From the NCBI GenBank assembly GCA_017506865.1, contig JAFCMP010000049.1, positions 124,001 through 188,000 of the forward strand: a stretch of 64,000 bases of DNA, given 5' to 3'. The translations under genes and the position numbers were made by a program. Numbering within the stretch: the first letter of the stretch is position 1; each line of letters begins with the position of its first letter. Source of the DNA: Tribonema minus. Lineage: Eukaryota; Sar; Xanthophyceae; Tribonematales; Tribonemataceae. The notes below the pieces were generated by a model, which did no database searches, had not been told where the DNA came from, and saw only the letters and a program-made list of their open reading frames with translations. Positions 45,277 to 58,899 of the stretch are shown here, piece after piece.

Positions 45277-45375
45277 CTTTTTATTAATTCTCGCTCAGGG
45301 CGCGAGAAAGCCCAGATGAATGGCATCTAACCTGAAGCTTGCTGTACGGAATCTACATGTCGTGCGACCGTTTAC
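45277..45375 (+). repeat. Terminal fragment of a TA-flanked repeat family
   Basis: CTTTTTATTAATTCTCGCTC followed by about 75 bp similar to the reverse complement of 19690-19783. It is preceded by TA at 45275-45276, like the copy in block Y. The other end of this copy was not found. Confidence 0.65.
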
Positions 45376-45761
45376 CTCTCAGTGTACCTCTCAAGCAGCG
45401 CCAGGACGACTCCAAAGTGGCAGCTCTTGTGCGGCAATCCGCTCAACGCGCTCCGGCCGATGCGCACACGGCAGCTGTTGTTGCATGACTGAAAAGCAGG
45501 GCGCGTGTCACGATGCAGTAGCCCCTCGCCCCGCAGCACATATCAGTAAAGCTCCGGCCTCCTGCTGCTTTGATGGCGAGAGCAGCAGAAAATGGCGCTG
45601 GTTTTGTGTTCAGTACCATGAAGTACATGCCTTGAAGGCAACTGCAAGGTAGACATGCAATGAAGTCGACAAATGTGCACGTAGCATTGCAATGTTAGTT
45701 GTTGCAGCGACAATGCTGTTCTGAGTTACAGAAAGGGCCATTCTTTGGTTTGAAGCAGCTT

Positions 45762-45835
45762 CACACCGACAGGAATGGAACCTGCGTCTCCAGGGTATGT
45801 ATTGCCCTGGTGTTCTTCCATTGCACCACGGTGTG
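45762..45835 (-). other. tRNA-like sequence (tRNA-derived), copy 1
   Basis: The 74-nt cloverleaf has acceptor CACACCG/CGGTGTG (7 bp), a T-arm with GGTTCCATTCC and internal promoter-like A-box TGGTGCAATGG and B-box. The D-stem has one mismatch here (GTGC/GAAC). The anticodon arm CCAGG/CCTGG encloses 11 nt rather than 7 with no T at position 33, so no anticodon can be assigned. It is a tRNA-derived sequence or pseudogene rather than a normal tRNA. Confidence 0.6.
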
Positions 45836-46849
45836 CAAAAAGAAAAGGATGCAAGGCAAGCCAACTACACGCGCATGGCAACATTGTCATGGCACTGCAA
45901 TTTATTTACAAACACTTGTGTTAGTGACTTTTCAGATTTTTCCAGAAACAAGGCCTCTCTTGGTGGACCTGAACCGGTAAGGCTCAGTGCCAAGCCCCCG
46001 CACCACGACAAGGTGGAGACCGCATTCGCGGGGGAACTACCTACACAAGCAACGCTGTAAAGCAGCACGCCAAGCAACAACAAGGCTGCGCAACATCAAA
46101 TCCCAGCACAATCTGCACGACTTGTGTCAGCGACTCTGGTCGCAAGGCGAACAGATTGGTCTGAGATGCGATGTACGCAGCCTTACTGCTGCTTGACGCA
46201 CAGAAGCCAGATAGAGAATGCTGCTGAACACAGGCACGGCCTAGGAAGACAGAGGGCGGCAATCCCCCTCTCTTCCAGAGGAGGGTACCCATCGGCGGCT
46301 GGGTACCCTCCCGCGAATCATCAGATCCTCTCATTGCTGGCTGTCGCCGCGATCCGAAACGTCAGCACGAACTGTACCACATCAGCCCTGCTGCGCTGCC
46401 GCAACAGCAAGGCCTACCAGGCAGCCAACAAGTGGTTGACTTCATTGCGCCTGGTTTCCTGTGTTCAACAGCAGCTCTTGTCTGGCCTTTACCTGTTGTC
46501 GCGTGGTGCCGTCGGCCGTATGCCTGGGCCAAAGCGCCGCGCACATTCAAGTGGAAGGTGCGATGACGATCTGGTGACCTCCAGGCACGCGCCCGCCACA
46601 GACCAAGCGCTCCTCCTACGACACCAGGGACGGCCTGGGCAGAGCAGTAAATGACTGCTGCGATTTGCCCCAAGGAAAGCCAAAGTTTATGCCTCCCTGC
46701 ATCAGGCTGCTTCTGATTGCCAGCCGCCAGCAATGTGTGTTGCTGTGCAGCGCCGCCCGGGCACACATTGACTGCCGTCAGCCTCGTTGCAGCACGCAGC
46801 ATGCAGCTTGGCTCCTGGTTCGTAGGCACTGCGAGCAATAAAGGTTGTC

Positions 46850-47265
46850 GGCGGTTATCGAGAAGGGTACGGTAGGTATAGTAATAATTGAAGTTAGCGT
46901 TGAAGTTGCGTCCGTCCGTCCTTGTGCTGTTTCCCCAACTTGAACCTGGAAGGCACTTTTTTTGAGATCTCATGCTATATATGCGGTTCAAAAATGCCAT
47001 ACTCCCAACTCAAGAGTGAAGTATAACAACTGTCAACCTCTACAGCCTCGTGCGTGTACTGCAGTGCCCTGGCACCCCCCTCACGACTCCACCGTACTAC
47101 CTAAGGCAAACCAAACGTACGCCGCTTGGAGCGCTGCCGCTGCGGAGAGAGTTCAGGCGTATGGACGTTGCCTTTCAAAACCAGAGCACTAAGCAGGATC
47201 ATGTGCGAACACTCTGTCGTCACCACAGGCAGCAGCTCTCACCCTTCAGCAATATATGGTCTCTT
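46850..47265. repeat. Roughly 420-bp unit (one copy)
   Basis: Begins cGGTTATCGAGAAGGGTACGGTAGGTATAG and runs through cccctcacgactccaccgta to aggcagcagctctca. The same unit occurs twice in tandem at 62157-63000, and a short piece at 48298-48335. Confidence 0.75.
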
Positions 47266-48767
47266 TGCTATCACGTTCGTTTCAACAAAAACACGACAAC
47301 ATCAAACTGGCCAAGTGATGAGATACAATACCTTTGAGCCAGCTTACAGCAGGCCCACTGGCCAGCAAGGACACACTCCATCACCAGATACCATGCAACA
47401 GTGATACATTCAACAATGGCGACGCTCACTCTGTCACGTCCCTAAGCTTAGGGCACGCATTGATCAAAGCAGTTTGGAAGCACCTAAAACAAACACGCAA
47501 CATGATGCATTGAACTGGCGATTCACACAGGGGGTGGTCACACTCAGTAGCTAGCCATCATGGCAAATGGCCTGTGTGCACTTTCTACTTGCGTCCTCTG
47601 TCGCGGCATTTCTCATGCAGAGCAGAATTTCACTGTTTGCATCCCAAATTACTGGCAGCAATGACGCAGCTCCAGGCACGCAATTGCAAGAGCCGCCGAG
47701 TATGTTTTCGAGGTCGACTTGTGCATGTGCACCCACTGGTCCAGCGTCCATGCTGCAGCGTTTCATAGTTGTCAGATCGGCCACTGACACCAAGTCGATC
47801 AAATCTGAAGTTGTTTCCTGCGCAGCAAACTTGCCACCCTCCTCTTGAGGTCAGATGCCAGTTACTCTGTTCTGCACGCTGCTTGCAACAGCTTGCTGCT
47901 GCATAGCATGGACGGTCAAAAACGATGATTCAAAGTCCACACGTAGCTGATCTCTGAGTACATGATGATAAGTTGCCGCGCTGAGAGCTCTGTTCCCTTG
48001 AGCATATATATGGCGCATGAAGCTGTGGCCCACATTCTTTCACATGCGGTCGCAGTGACACTCATGGTGGTGCACCTGCCAGTGAGCTCTTCTTGCCCCA
48101 CACGACTGGTGCATGCTTGTGAAGTTTTGGCTGCACCAAAATGCTTGGCAGCATCTGTGCAGAGTTAGGCAAGCTGAGCCATCGCTGACGTCAGGGCGCG
48201 GACCGCTTTGTGTGAGCTGCTGAGAGATGCCGGGTCATAGAGCGCATAGGCAAGGACCGTCATGCATGGCTGTGGCATGCTGATCTCTTGGTTGCACCCC
48301 CCTCACGACTCCACCGTAGGCAAACCAAACGTACGCCTGTGTGTGATGCCGTGGCACGATGCTTGGTGCTGAGGAAGGCTGATGAGGGACTCGTTCCCTA
48401 AAACTCTGAAGATGTGCAGATGCCTGAGCTCTGCAGACTCTGCGGGCGCCAGCAAAGGTGCAAAAGACACTACTCTACGATGCATCATCATCAATATTTC
48501 CGAGTCAGAGCAGCAAATCATTGTTCGTGTTGCTCAAACTGCATGCTGTTTTTCTGATAAAGAAGCATGCTGTGCATGACTGCATTGATGTTGCCTTCTA
48601 CTCGTACAGGCTGGATAATGTTGTCGGCCGTTCTTGCATTCGAAGATGCCGGCGGCATTGGGTCCGCCACCCGTACTTCATTTACTGCAGCAGGCTCTGC
48701 TCGCGGAGTGGAAATATTGACCCCATGAAATACTTCATGCAAGATGGATGGCTCTAATGCTTGTGCA

Positions 48768-48830
48768 ATGTGCACACGAATGCGTGTGCACACGAATGCG
48801 TGTGCACACGAATGCGTGTACACACAGCGC
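48768..48830. repeat. 16-bp tandem repeat (acacgaatgcgtgtgc)n
   Basis: Three to four units, each an imperfect inverted repeat (GTGTGCACAC core). Confidence 0.8.
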
Positions 48831-49480
48831 GTCTAGATACCTTCAGGCTCAGCTCAAAAGCAAGTGTTGTCTATGCTCAGCCAGTCTGAGACCAGCTACA
48901 AATGGCCTCCTGGACGACTTTGTCCACTGCTGCCTCTACGCCTAGGTCACAGCCCCCGCTACAGTCCTTGCAAGTTTAAGGCATAGCCGGGTAGGTACAC
49001 CACCATTACTTGCGGCGACAACCCCATCTGCAGCGCCAACAGTAACTTTGTAGGAGCAGTGCATAGACTTTGGGCAGCGTTTTCCTATGCAAGTGGTAGT
49101 ACACTTCAAGGTCATGTGTCATTGGTCGCTGCATGCAAGTCTACACCACCGCCGCATGGGACCCGCAAATGATTTTCTTTCGTGCAGTGCACAGATGCAA
49201 TGTGAGACACAAATAACAGCATGTGTATGTATGGCATCTCGCATTAAGATCATCCACAAACTTCCGTAGCCAGCGCGCGAACATGCGGAGTGCTGCATGC
49301 AGGTGCTTGTGCTAGTAAGAGGAACAAGCTCAGGGCTTGGCACAGCACATGTCACCTGCGTGCAGTTTTGCACGTGCTGACCCCCTGCATGCAGCACACC
49401 TGGGCTCCTTTGGCTTCCCACCCCAACCTCAACATATAACATAGTCGGCCAAACTCTGACACAGCGTGGCTTCTTGGAAC
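48830..49480. other. No feature recognised
   Basis: Neither strand shows a frame with plausible splice sites or a known motif in this stretch. Confidence 0.4.
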
Positions 49481-49566
49481 CAACAGCTTCACAGGCTGCG
49501 GCCCACCGGCGGGCTCTTGCTTTAAACCAGCAGCTTCACAGGCTGCAGCCCACCACCGCGCTTATA

Positions 49567-49935
49567 CGATCCACTGCATCAGCTGCGCAAACATGGCCAG
49601 CCACCCCTCTTATATGCCGAGGCACTCGCTCGATGTCGTAATGTAGGTACTGGTGGTCCAGTACGCACGAGTGTGGGCTTTGGGCCAGAGCGTGGGGAGG
49701 GTTCATGCCCCCTTGTCCACATGTGGGGGGTGGCAGGCACCGACGCAACTTGAACTTCGAATACAAACTACACGCGTCAGCTGCGCAGACATGGCCAGCC
49801 ACCCCTCTATAATGCCGAGGCACTCGTTTGTTGTAGAGTACTGGTGGTCCAGTACGCGCGAGTGTGGGCTGCATGTCTGAGCGGGGGGAGGGTTCTTGCC
49901 TCTCTGCCCACGTGTGGGGGGGGTGGCGGGCACCA
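49567..49935. repeat. Tandem duplication, about 205-bp spacing
   Basis: Segments 49567-49740 and 49770-49935 share gCGTCAGCTGCGCAgACATGGCCAGCCACCCCTC ... GAGGCACTCG ... TACTGGTGGTCCAGTACGC and a G-rich end. A shorter 45-bp duplication (ccaacagcttcacaggctgc) lies just left at 49481-49556. Confidence 0.8.
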
Positions 49936-50198
49936 GATAGGGGGCTCTCTCAACTGTAACACCTGCACTTGAAGTGTGAGGTTGATCTTGAGGTACCGGC
50001 AGTGGTTCACAATAATTGGGCACAGGGGCGGCAGCACCCCTGGCGTCAGCAAAGGATACAGGCGCCCCGCACAGCACCAGCACCTTCCACACACTGTGAC
50101 AGTCCTTCACGTCTCCGCAGCAGCAGCCACTGTCTGCAGAGGCATAGAAAGGCCAGCGACATGGATCGCAAAATGGTGGCTGTGGCAGGAGCTCGGCT

Positions 50199-53100
50199 TC
50201 ACAGCCTGAGCCTAGAGTACGCGTTGTCGAAGTTGCCGCGAAGGTGTGCCGGCAGCTCGGCGCGCACTTCAAGGGTCTGCACAAGTCAAGAGAGAATGGC
50301 AATTCTTGTCAAAGTTAGGTCTTCACATGTCAGTTCAACTCTAGGCAAGTTTGATCTAGCTTTCAGAAAGTTGCTGGTGCCGCAATGACTGGGTCTGTTG
50401 TCACTGACATGAGCTGCAAGAATTCCATACCTCTTGAAGTATCAGTTGAGGCCACAGATCTTAAAAGTAGGAAGGCATTGTCTTTGATCAGTGCCTAGGG
50501 AGGTCAGAGCAGGCTAGCGCAGCAGTGGTCTGCAAACGAGCCCTGATGAGCTCAAGACAGCTTGCGGCAATGAGCTGATCGCTGTTGACCTTCACACAAG
50601 AGTTCATGCAGAACATGAATCCACCGCAATTGTCATGGTATCGAGGTTTGCGCACTTGCCATTTCGTTGACATTGTTCTTCGTGATTCCAATGTCGTTAA
50701 GTGCGCATGCAAACCTGAGTAGAGCCCGCATTGGAATGCTCTCTCCCCTGTTTTAAGCGGTTATAGCCAAAAGTTGTCAACGTCAGTCAACATACAGGCA
50801 GATATTCTGATTTTTTTTTTTTTTTTTAATAACAGTTACTTCAAGTTTGAAGAAAAGCGAGTTTCTGCAGCTTTTTCCCGATCACAATCGGCTAAAGTCG
50901 TTTGCATTATCCACTATCCTACACCGCAACGTGGGGAATCTGGTCCAGATGAAATTAGGCGGCAGCGCCATCACAAGTTATGCTAGAAGTATATCTTTAG
51001 GGTGAAATTATGGCCTATGACTTACCCCTGCCGACATGGCTGGTGCAGGTCTGTCACGGTTCGAAAACAACGCGTTGTTGCGGCGGGAGTTGGGGCCATT
51101 GGGACGTCCTGCACCGCTGGGCTGCGCGCCATTGCTTGTCTCCTGTTGCAAAGCGTGACATGGAGCAGCAGATTTGAAAGCATGGTGAGCGTGCGCTCGC
51201 TGAGATGTGTGCTCTTGGGTGCAAGGTGTACACAGTTTGCCCACCTACGCCAGATATACAGGCTTATCAATGTGTGCCAAAAAAAGAGTACTGCCAGCGG
51301 CTGCAGCCCTTGAAGAAAGCATTTAGTGAAAAACAAATTTGGTGCTCACAACACACTCGGTCACTTGAGCTGTCAGTGCTCACAGCCAGCCTGATGGGCA
51401 CAGACTCGTGCCTAGCGCAATTGCGTCTGTGGCCTTCACAGCTTTAACGCAAGAGGTGGGCTGCCTATCAACCGCACAAGTGCATGCCATCCATCTCAAT
51501 CTGTTGCCTATCTCCTTGTCACTGACATCGCGTGCAGTCGCGCATTTCTCACGGGCATGGGGTCAGCGACAGCATATGTACATTCCTGTTGATGAATACC
51601 TCAAGGGCCGCAAGGCTATGCATGCTGTGACCTGCCGTGCACGCATGGCATCATGTGCTGTGAATGGGGGCATAAAAAAAGTGGCTGCCTGAGCAAGCAC
51701 ATGACTGCAGCTTGTGCGAGAAATCGTACTGCACCGGCAGGTACTCTAGCGTTGTGACACATCTGCCATGTACAAACGCTCAAGTGCAGAACATTGCAAT
51801 CAAGTTGGCCCTTTGGCTCAAGGCATCAACCCTCGCAAAAGGTTCTACCAGAGAAGTGCGCCAACAGTTGCCGTTCTATGCGCTGCAACCGCATGCTCAA
51901 TGCGCAACGCAATGGCCTCACCTCATTGACGTGGTTGGAAGCAGGGCGGGGAGGCGCTGACGTGGCAGGCCTAGCGATGGCTGCAGTCGCGCTGGCATCC
52001 TCCTGGCGCAGCAGTGCCATGGTGCGAGCCGCCTCTGCTGCTGCGTGCTGCCTGTCAGTGGCGTTCTTGGCGCGCTGTAGGGCGACACGCAACAGTACGG
52101 ATGCAGCGGTGTTAGTGCATGGTTGAAGGGTCAATTTCACAGCCATGTGTTGGTCAAGAATAAATGCAGCCATGTGTCTGCCAGGCTGCATGGCTGTTGG
52201 CTACCTAGGTGCAAGAAGACTCTGAGAAGAGCAAGGCATTTGGGCACAATGCTCCGGCAAGGCGGACAGGGCCTTCAAACTAAGGGTTCTGGTTGGGGAG
52301 AGGAACGTTGGCACAAAGTGGTCGTAAGGTTAAGTTGTGCTCTGAGAACTGCAACAGCAACAGGTGCGCACGACCAGTCACATGGTCATAGTTTGCAAAC
52401 CATGCGAGAAAAAAAATTGACGCACCTGAGCAGAGCTGATGGCTGTCTTCAGTGCGAAAAGTTGAGCCTTGAAGGCTTGGACCAGCCTCTAAGCCTCCGT
52501 GGGATCCGTGTCGGCACGGGTGCCTGTGCAACAAGCGTAAGATCAGCAATTAGAAAGCAGCGTAGATTAACTGCCACATGTACAAACGATCTACAAAGTG
52601 TTGAATAACTGTCTCAACGTCAACACATTTGTCGATTTGGCTGACACCCATTCAAACTACATGGCAAGCTCCAAGCGCTTTGTAGAAGCCATGTGAGACG
52701 CACTGTCATGCACCCTGATGCAGGCATGCCCATCCCGTCCCCCTGCCTCCCCTTGCACCAACCACTCACCAGCACACACTGTGACAGCCGCATAGGCCTG
52801 CATGCCGACCGACTTGGCCTTCGTTCAGGCGGCAGCGACACTGGTATCGCCATCTACTCCCGTCTCCCGCGCCGCCATCACCACTTCACGGTAGTCCGTC
52901 GCTGCCACGGCCATCGTGCGCACCACACGCCTCCACGGTTGAATACGGCGCTCTGCCGCAATTTCGCGCGCCACCACCGCCTCCGCCTCTGCCACCCTGG
53001 TAACCGCAAAAGACCACGCAGGCGCAGCAGCGTGTCTCAGCAACGTGTGAAAGTGCATCACGTGTCGTGCCAGGCGACGCATGCCACACGCATCGTGGTT

Positions 53101-56100
53101 TGAGAGTACTGCGCGCAGTGTACACACAGCACAATAGTTCATGCAGAGTACACGCAGAGTACACACACAGGACACATCACCGCAGCGCTTCGCCTAATCA
53201 CTTCATGATGCCTGCATGGCGGCGGCCACCTTGTCAGCAGACGCATGTCGCGATTGAGATTATACAGAGCACACACAGATGGCATGCAGAGTACACACAC
53301 AGTACACACACAGCGCAAATCACCGCAGCGCTACCTGTGCTAACATCGTGACTGCCTCAGTGGCGGCGGCCTCCTTATCGATAGGCAGTGCACATTGCGG
53401 CTGAGTTCATACAGAGTACACACAGAGTACACGCACACCGTCACACGCGTCCGCCTACTTACTTCCTGACTGCCGCTGTGGCGGCTTGCTCCTCATCGGC
53501 AGCGACAGCGTCGTCTGACACCATGTCTGCAGTGATCGGGCGCTGTGTGCGCACGTGGCACGCCTGCACCGCCGCTTGCGCGCTTGTCATAGCGTCGCGC
53601 ACCTGCGAGGACAGGGACGCAGCTGATAAGCGCTTGCACGACTGGGATGGCGTGATCAAGCAATTGTTGAGAGCGACAATCGCTATGCGTCAGCTCTACA
53701 ATTGGCCCTCCGCTTGCTGGGAGCAGGAAGTATGCGCCGCCATAATCTCTGAGCAAAGTCAGACTAGAGTATGAGTAGTGACAGCTCGCGTATGCAACTT
53801 GCGTTAGACATTTCCTGCCCGCGACCGCGAGATTTCGGCAAAGTTCAACTACATGCAGTGTGAGGCGCGCTACACCGTACGTCTGCACCGGCCTACCTCA
53901 ACCATGGTGCTCTCGCTCAAAGTGGCAGCGCGCGCCGTAGAGTTTGCAGCCTGCAGTGAGTCAGCACACGACCTCAGGTTGAGGATAGCCGTGGCGCAAC
54001 GGCGCAGGAAGGCAGCGGCGCGCTCCTTGCTCTGCCTTATCGTCTCGTGCACCTCGTTGACCTGGGAGTAGGACAGCAAGAGGGACCAGTGAGGGGATGT
54101 GCTACGCCTGCATACACGACATGTTCAACAGCATGTCTGAAGATGTGGCTGTTGCATGAGGAGGGAATTCGTCACACAAACCGCGTATTATCAAGACACG
54201 ACCGGAGGTTTTGGCAGGCGCGTGAGTCCTGAGTAAAGCTGCTGGCGGCCTTGATCGAGGTCTCATCCATTTCGATGATCAGAAAGCTTGAGCCACAATG
54301 GATATCTTCAGGAGTGGCGCACTTCAATTCTGACTTCAATATGAAGTTCAGAAATTTGTCGTCCGAGAAAATGTTGTAGTTCAAGTTTTGCAAACGAGGA
54401 CAGGTATCAAGCTCTCCTCCCAGCTTGTGGACCGTTTGTCAGGATGCATGCCTGAACCCCTCGTGGTGGCCTGCAATGATATGCGGACCGCTTGCTTTGA
54501 AAAAATCTCTCTACATGTAGTTCAGTACCGTGAGCATGACCAAACATGTTCTCCTCTGCCGGGGCAGCAATGATACAACTGAAGGGCAAGGCATGCTGTG
54601 ATAACATATGCAAACGAGTAGCGACCAACAATGCGGTACCGCGTGCACGCCAAAGTTCAATCACGGCATATTGCTGTTGATGACATCGGTACTACTACTT
54701 CACATGCCAAGTACACTTGTTATTTCAACCACAACGGCTCACACACCAATCTCGGTGCCTAAATGCCTACCTACCTTGTCGACAGCGACCCGCACCAGCG
54801 CCTGCATGTCACTTGCGTTGTTGCCTGCACGCACGCAGTGACAAGCAGCCGCCACGGCAGCAATGGCGGCGTCTGCAGAGGCTCTGGAGATGGAGAGCAG
54901 TGCCACTTTCGTTTCGGGGTCCTTGGCGGCGATCGCATACAGCTGCACGCAACATAGGACAAACACAGGTCGAGATGAGAGAGATGGATGTAAAGAGGGC
55001 ATGCATTCGGTGCTTCAGGCTGATTTCGCAGTCATTGTGTCAGGGATACTCTGCAGGTGAATGTATGTTTGAAGTATCGCTCTGTGGTACTTGCAGTGCG
55101 AACCTTGTTGCAAGGGCCATGGCTCCTGCGCTATCATCAATCATGCGTGCACACAGCAATGACAGAAGTATGAATTGGGGCACAGCGTGCACAGTGGCAC
55201 AAGGTCAAAAGCAATACGGCAAGCACTGCTTCATGCTACAGAAATGACACCACATGCCGCAGTGCAGCAAGCCATCTTGCCTCAAGGGTCCGTACGTACT
55301 CTCTGCTTCTGCTGGGTCACAGCAGGCCTGAACATCGCATGCTCACAACAACGTTATGTACTGTTACATAATCGAACGAGATAGGTGAGCACATGACAAA
55401 AAGACAAGCGAGCACACGACGCACCTCTGCCAGGCGGCTGTCCAGCTTTTTGAGCTCGCTAATGAACACAATGCCTGCTGCATGCAGCGTGGCCGCAACG
55501 GCAGCCTGTGCTCCGATGTCCGCCTGCTGCTGCGGCGGTGGCGCCACATGCATCGGCGGTGGCGTGCCCAGGCGCGCCTGCCCCCTGGTCTGCTGTAAGA
55601 GATAGAAACATGAGCGCGCAGCAACAGCTCTTCAACATACACTGGGAATGTAAGGCTGTGTGCGCGCTGATATGTTCTTGCTGATGCGTGATGGAGACTG
55701 TAAGAATATTCAAACACATCTTTCCATCCGCTGCAGCTATGCTCCTGCACAACTGGCCAGTGCAAGCATATCAACAGCAACATGAATGCTCAGCACAGAT
55801 GTCAGTGCTATCTGCCAGCTTGAGCAAACGCGTGTGAATGTACACCCACGTGTGAATGTACGCCCTGCATGTCTCATGTGCAGGTGTTGTGCCGGTACTG
55901 CTTGCCACACCGCAACTGACAGTGCGCCAAAGCTAGGAGTGTCATGAGGTCAACTTTATCAGAGTACTTGAGCCACTTTATCGCTGCCATGAGCAGTTGC
56001 AAAGTATATATCTGTCCATGTTACCTGTTTGCAGGCACGCTGCAACTGAAGCTCACCTCTGCCGTCACCTCCGCCGTGGCTCCTTCAACGATCGCTGCTG

Positions 56101-58398
56101 CAGACACCAGCTTTGCCATAGCATCATTGGTCGATGCATACTGCGGCCGTGGTCCCTGCGCGCAGTAGACACAGCGCAGCTATGTCAGTAGAGCAAGGAG
56201 TCAGTTGTGATGGCACGTGCGGGCAACAATTGTGAGCGCTGCTGCACAACAGCGCATGTACATGCACACCATCGGCACCAAGCTGTAATACAGAATGCTC
56301 AATACGGCACAATTGGTCAACAATCAGTTGTCACTGCGAGCATAGGCAATGTCCGCGAGCGTTGGTGTGCAGAACCATGCAACGCACATTGCAAATGTTG
56401 CGCTTTGTGTCAGAGCCCGAATCAGCAACCCACTCCACCCCGTTAAGTATACTTCGAAAACTACATTCATCAACTTGTTGCTATGTATGAATGTTCGGTT
56501 GCGTTTCGAGTTCCGTTGAGATGGCATCTGTCTCTACAGCTGGCATGCACTTGAGCATGTTGTACAGCAGATGCTGGTTCGCCGTGCAACCCGCAGTTTG
56601 ACTTTGTAAAGTGGCTGGAGTGTCATGGGGCGGCATGTGCTGCCGCTGCAAACGGCTATATGCGTGCAATAGCACACTGCGCGCTCTCAAGGCCTGCAGC
56701 GGATGAGCTTTCAGGACATGCATAAGCAGGGCAAAAGCTGACCCTAAACTCCAACTCAAGCCCTCATCTCACCCCAACTTTAAACCCCTAAGCTGAAAGC
56801 AAACACATCATCACACTGTTGTGCATAAGAACAGCAGTGCCTAAGCACACAGACAAACCTCGCCTCGCACATGACTACATCATGGCAACGCTCACCTACA
56901 TTGTGCCTCCTTTAACCTCAAACCCTAACTTGAAGTTCAGCTTTGACCTAAACCTAACCTTGACCTTAATCTGCACCCTCACAAGCACCTTTTGACTATG
57001 GTGTAGTAATCGGCAGTGCCACAGTCTCATACAGACCTACTGTAGGCTCACATACGACAATGCATATGTTACAGCAGCACTGACCTGCATCGCGACTCCA
57101 GCCATTGAGGAATCCACTGGGACGCCCGGGGGAGGGGGTGCAATCTCAGGTGCATCGTTTATACGCACCCGCTTGGGCACTTCACGCGGTGCAAGGTCAG
57201 CTGCTCCCGCGGTCCTAACAGAACCCGCTGCCGAAGGTGCCGCCGCGACAGTGCGCGCCGCCGCAGCAGTACCCAGCGGCAGCGCTGGCTGAGCGTCAGC
57301 AGCGGATGGCATCACCTGAGGCAGCGCATGCAGATGCACACACACACAATGTCATGTTCTGCGTATCATGGTAACTGCTGCTTCAAGTTGTATTTGCCTA
57401 GAAGTACAAATCTCCGGGGAATTATTGGAGCCTGCAGGCTGCGCCGTGCAACAGTGCATCACATGTGCCTCACTGGTAGATGCGTTCACCTCTCTCCTAG
57501 GTAGATGCGCACATCACTGGTATGGCACAGCAAGCCACAATACGCATTGAGAGTATTGTGCTGAGCACTGAAGGTTGGCAACTGTAACTTTCACATCGAT
57601 GTTGAATTGTAGTGGCCCTGTTCCGTACGATTTACTTCATTCATTTGCTGACGACTGACGCTCAAGTAATTGCAGCATGTGCATACTGCCCTGGAATTAT
57701 CTGCAGATACTTGGACCATGGCAGACAATGAAAGGTGGCTGAATCATGCCAAGAATCTGGCTGACCGTTGCCAGCACCACCATGTTTAAGAGAAGCATTC
57801 AAATGTGCATCATGTTGGACCCAACATTGTAACTCCCTGCAATCAGCAACACGCAGCGGTAACCAACTGCACCAGACAAACTTGAAGTGGACTGCTCTAA
57901 ATCAAGCACTTTGAGATTACCTAACATGACACACAGATTCAGCCCAGGTTCATCACCATAAGCAAGCAGCACATATGTAGCATGCTTCATGCTGCGGACG
58001 CTAACACATAGCAGATGTAGGCCACATCTAATAACCAGAAATCAGCATCACGGTATTGCCTGTTGTACCTGCAGCTCCTGCTCTGGCGCCCCCTTCTGCA
58101 GTACAGCGCTTGCCAGCGCGTTCAGCTTTGCGATCAGCCTTTGCAGATCGCGTGGTCCGATGATGCCATTTAGGCCAGTGCCTGCCTTCAGCGTCTTCTG
58201 TGCTGCCTGGGAGAGTTCAGCAGCGATTCTAGGTTTCCGCCAGGTTCCTGGCGCTGCGTGCGACATCAACATCGCTGCCAAGGTGTCGATAGAATACTGC
58301 TGGCCGTCGTCTCTCAGCTGCAGGGCCGCACCGTCGGCGAATGCAGTGCTGATCAACTGGCACATGCCGATTGATAGCAATGGCCTTGGCGGCGCCAT
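50199..58398 (-). CDS. Alanine-rich helical protein, about twelve exons, function unknown
   Basis: Exons with good GT-AG sites: 58398-58069 (ATG start, 110 codons, GPRDLQRLIAKLNALASAVL), 57315-57085 (77 codons, Pro/Ala-rich, EVPKRVRINDAPEIAPPPP), 56155-56057 (33), 55592-55425 (56), 54942-54775 (56, KDPETKVALLSISRASADAA), 54061-53897 (55, VNEVHETIRQSKERAAAFL), 53602-53463, 52996 to about 52850, 52523-52426 (ambiguous frame; the helical frame has a TAG), about 52175-51922, 51142-51026 (39) and 50276-50199 (VRAELPAHLRGNFDNAYS, stop TGA). Most exons begin and end in phase 0, and 53463/52996 agree in phase 2. Most segments are alanine-rich amphipathic helices, suggesting an elongated or coiled-coil protein. 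No signal peptide, membrane span or catalytic motif is seen. Estimated length is about 650-690 residues. Confidence 0.6.
53105..53440. repeat. CA-rich minisatellite (acagagtacacacag)n, three clusters
   Basis: Clusters of imperfect cagagtacacrcag units at about 53107-53172, 53265-53320 and 53405-53440, in the intron between the 53463 donor and the 52996 acceptor of the Ala-rich gene. Confidence 0.75.
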
Positions 58399-58899
58399 CG
58401 CTGCTCGCCTGCACGCATGCACGCACACAATGTTTTGGGGTCAACAACACCATTGGCTCAATCTTGTCGAATTCGCATGCTTGAAAGATCTCAGGTCGAT
58501 CAGATGATTCAATTTTGTCAAGCCACCCAGGCGCATGTGAGTGGCATGCAAGGACGAGCACAAGTTTTTTTGGCTTTGCCGCTCGGAAGCAGACACCCTA
58601 AGTTTGCAGCGACTTGCGTCTGTTTCGCCCGCCAATGGACTCACCTACGTCGAGATCCCGCTTCTACCCTTCCCACGGCGTCCTGCGCACCCTCTTGCCC
58701 ACCAGGCGGTCAACACACTGACCTACACTACGACTGGACAAAGAGAAGTGACGGTTACTTTTTTCGAGAACCGTTACTGTGGGAAATCTGGCGTAATTCC
58801 TCGGCTACATTCTGCAGTTTCTTGGCAGATTTTGGGCTCAGGATGTAACGGCTCAAACACCTTAGTTCAGCGCAAGTTCAGCAGTTGCTTGTAGGCTTG

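Larger units (their letters stand above)
45762..47572 (+). repeat. Long dispersed repeat with tRNA-like end, copy 1
   Basis: Matches 61043-63325 in the same orientation with indels. Left limit coincides with the last base of the tRNA-like sequence in both copies; right limit is near CCATCATGGCA. A frame around 46360-46560 reads QAANKWLTSLRLVSCVQQQL and is better preserved than its surroundings, but no family was recognised. Confidence 0.8.

Noticed and set aside
45762..45835. Functional tRNA gene
   Set aside because: The anticodon loop is 11 nt without U33, and the D-stem is mismatched in this copy; no anticodon can be read, so tRNA-like only.
48768..48830. CRISPR array
   Set aside because: Contiguous 16-bp tandem units without spacers; no cas genes and the genome is eukaryotic. 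The same holds for the arrays at 39980-41370 and 53105-53440.
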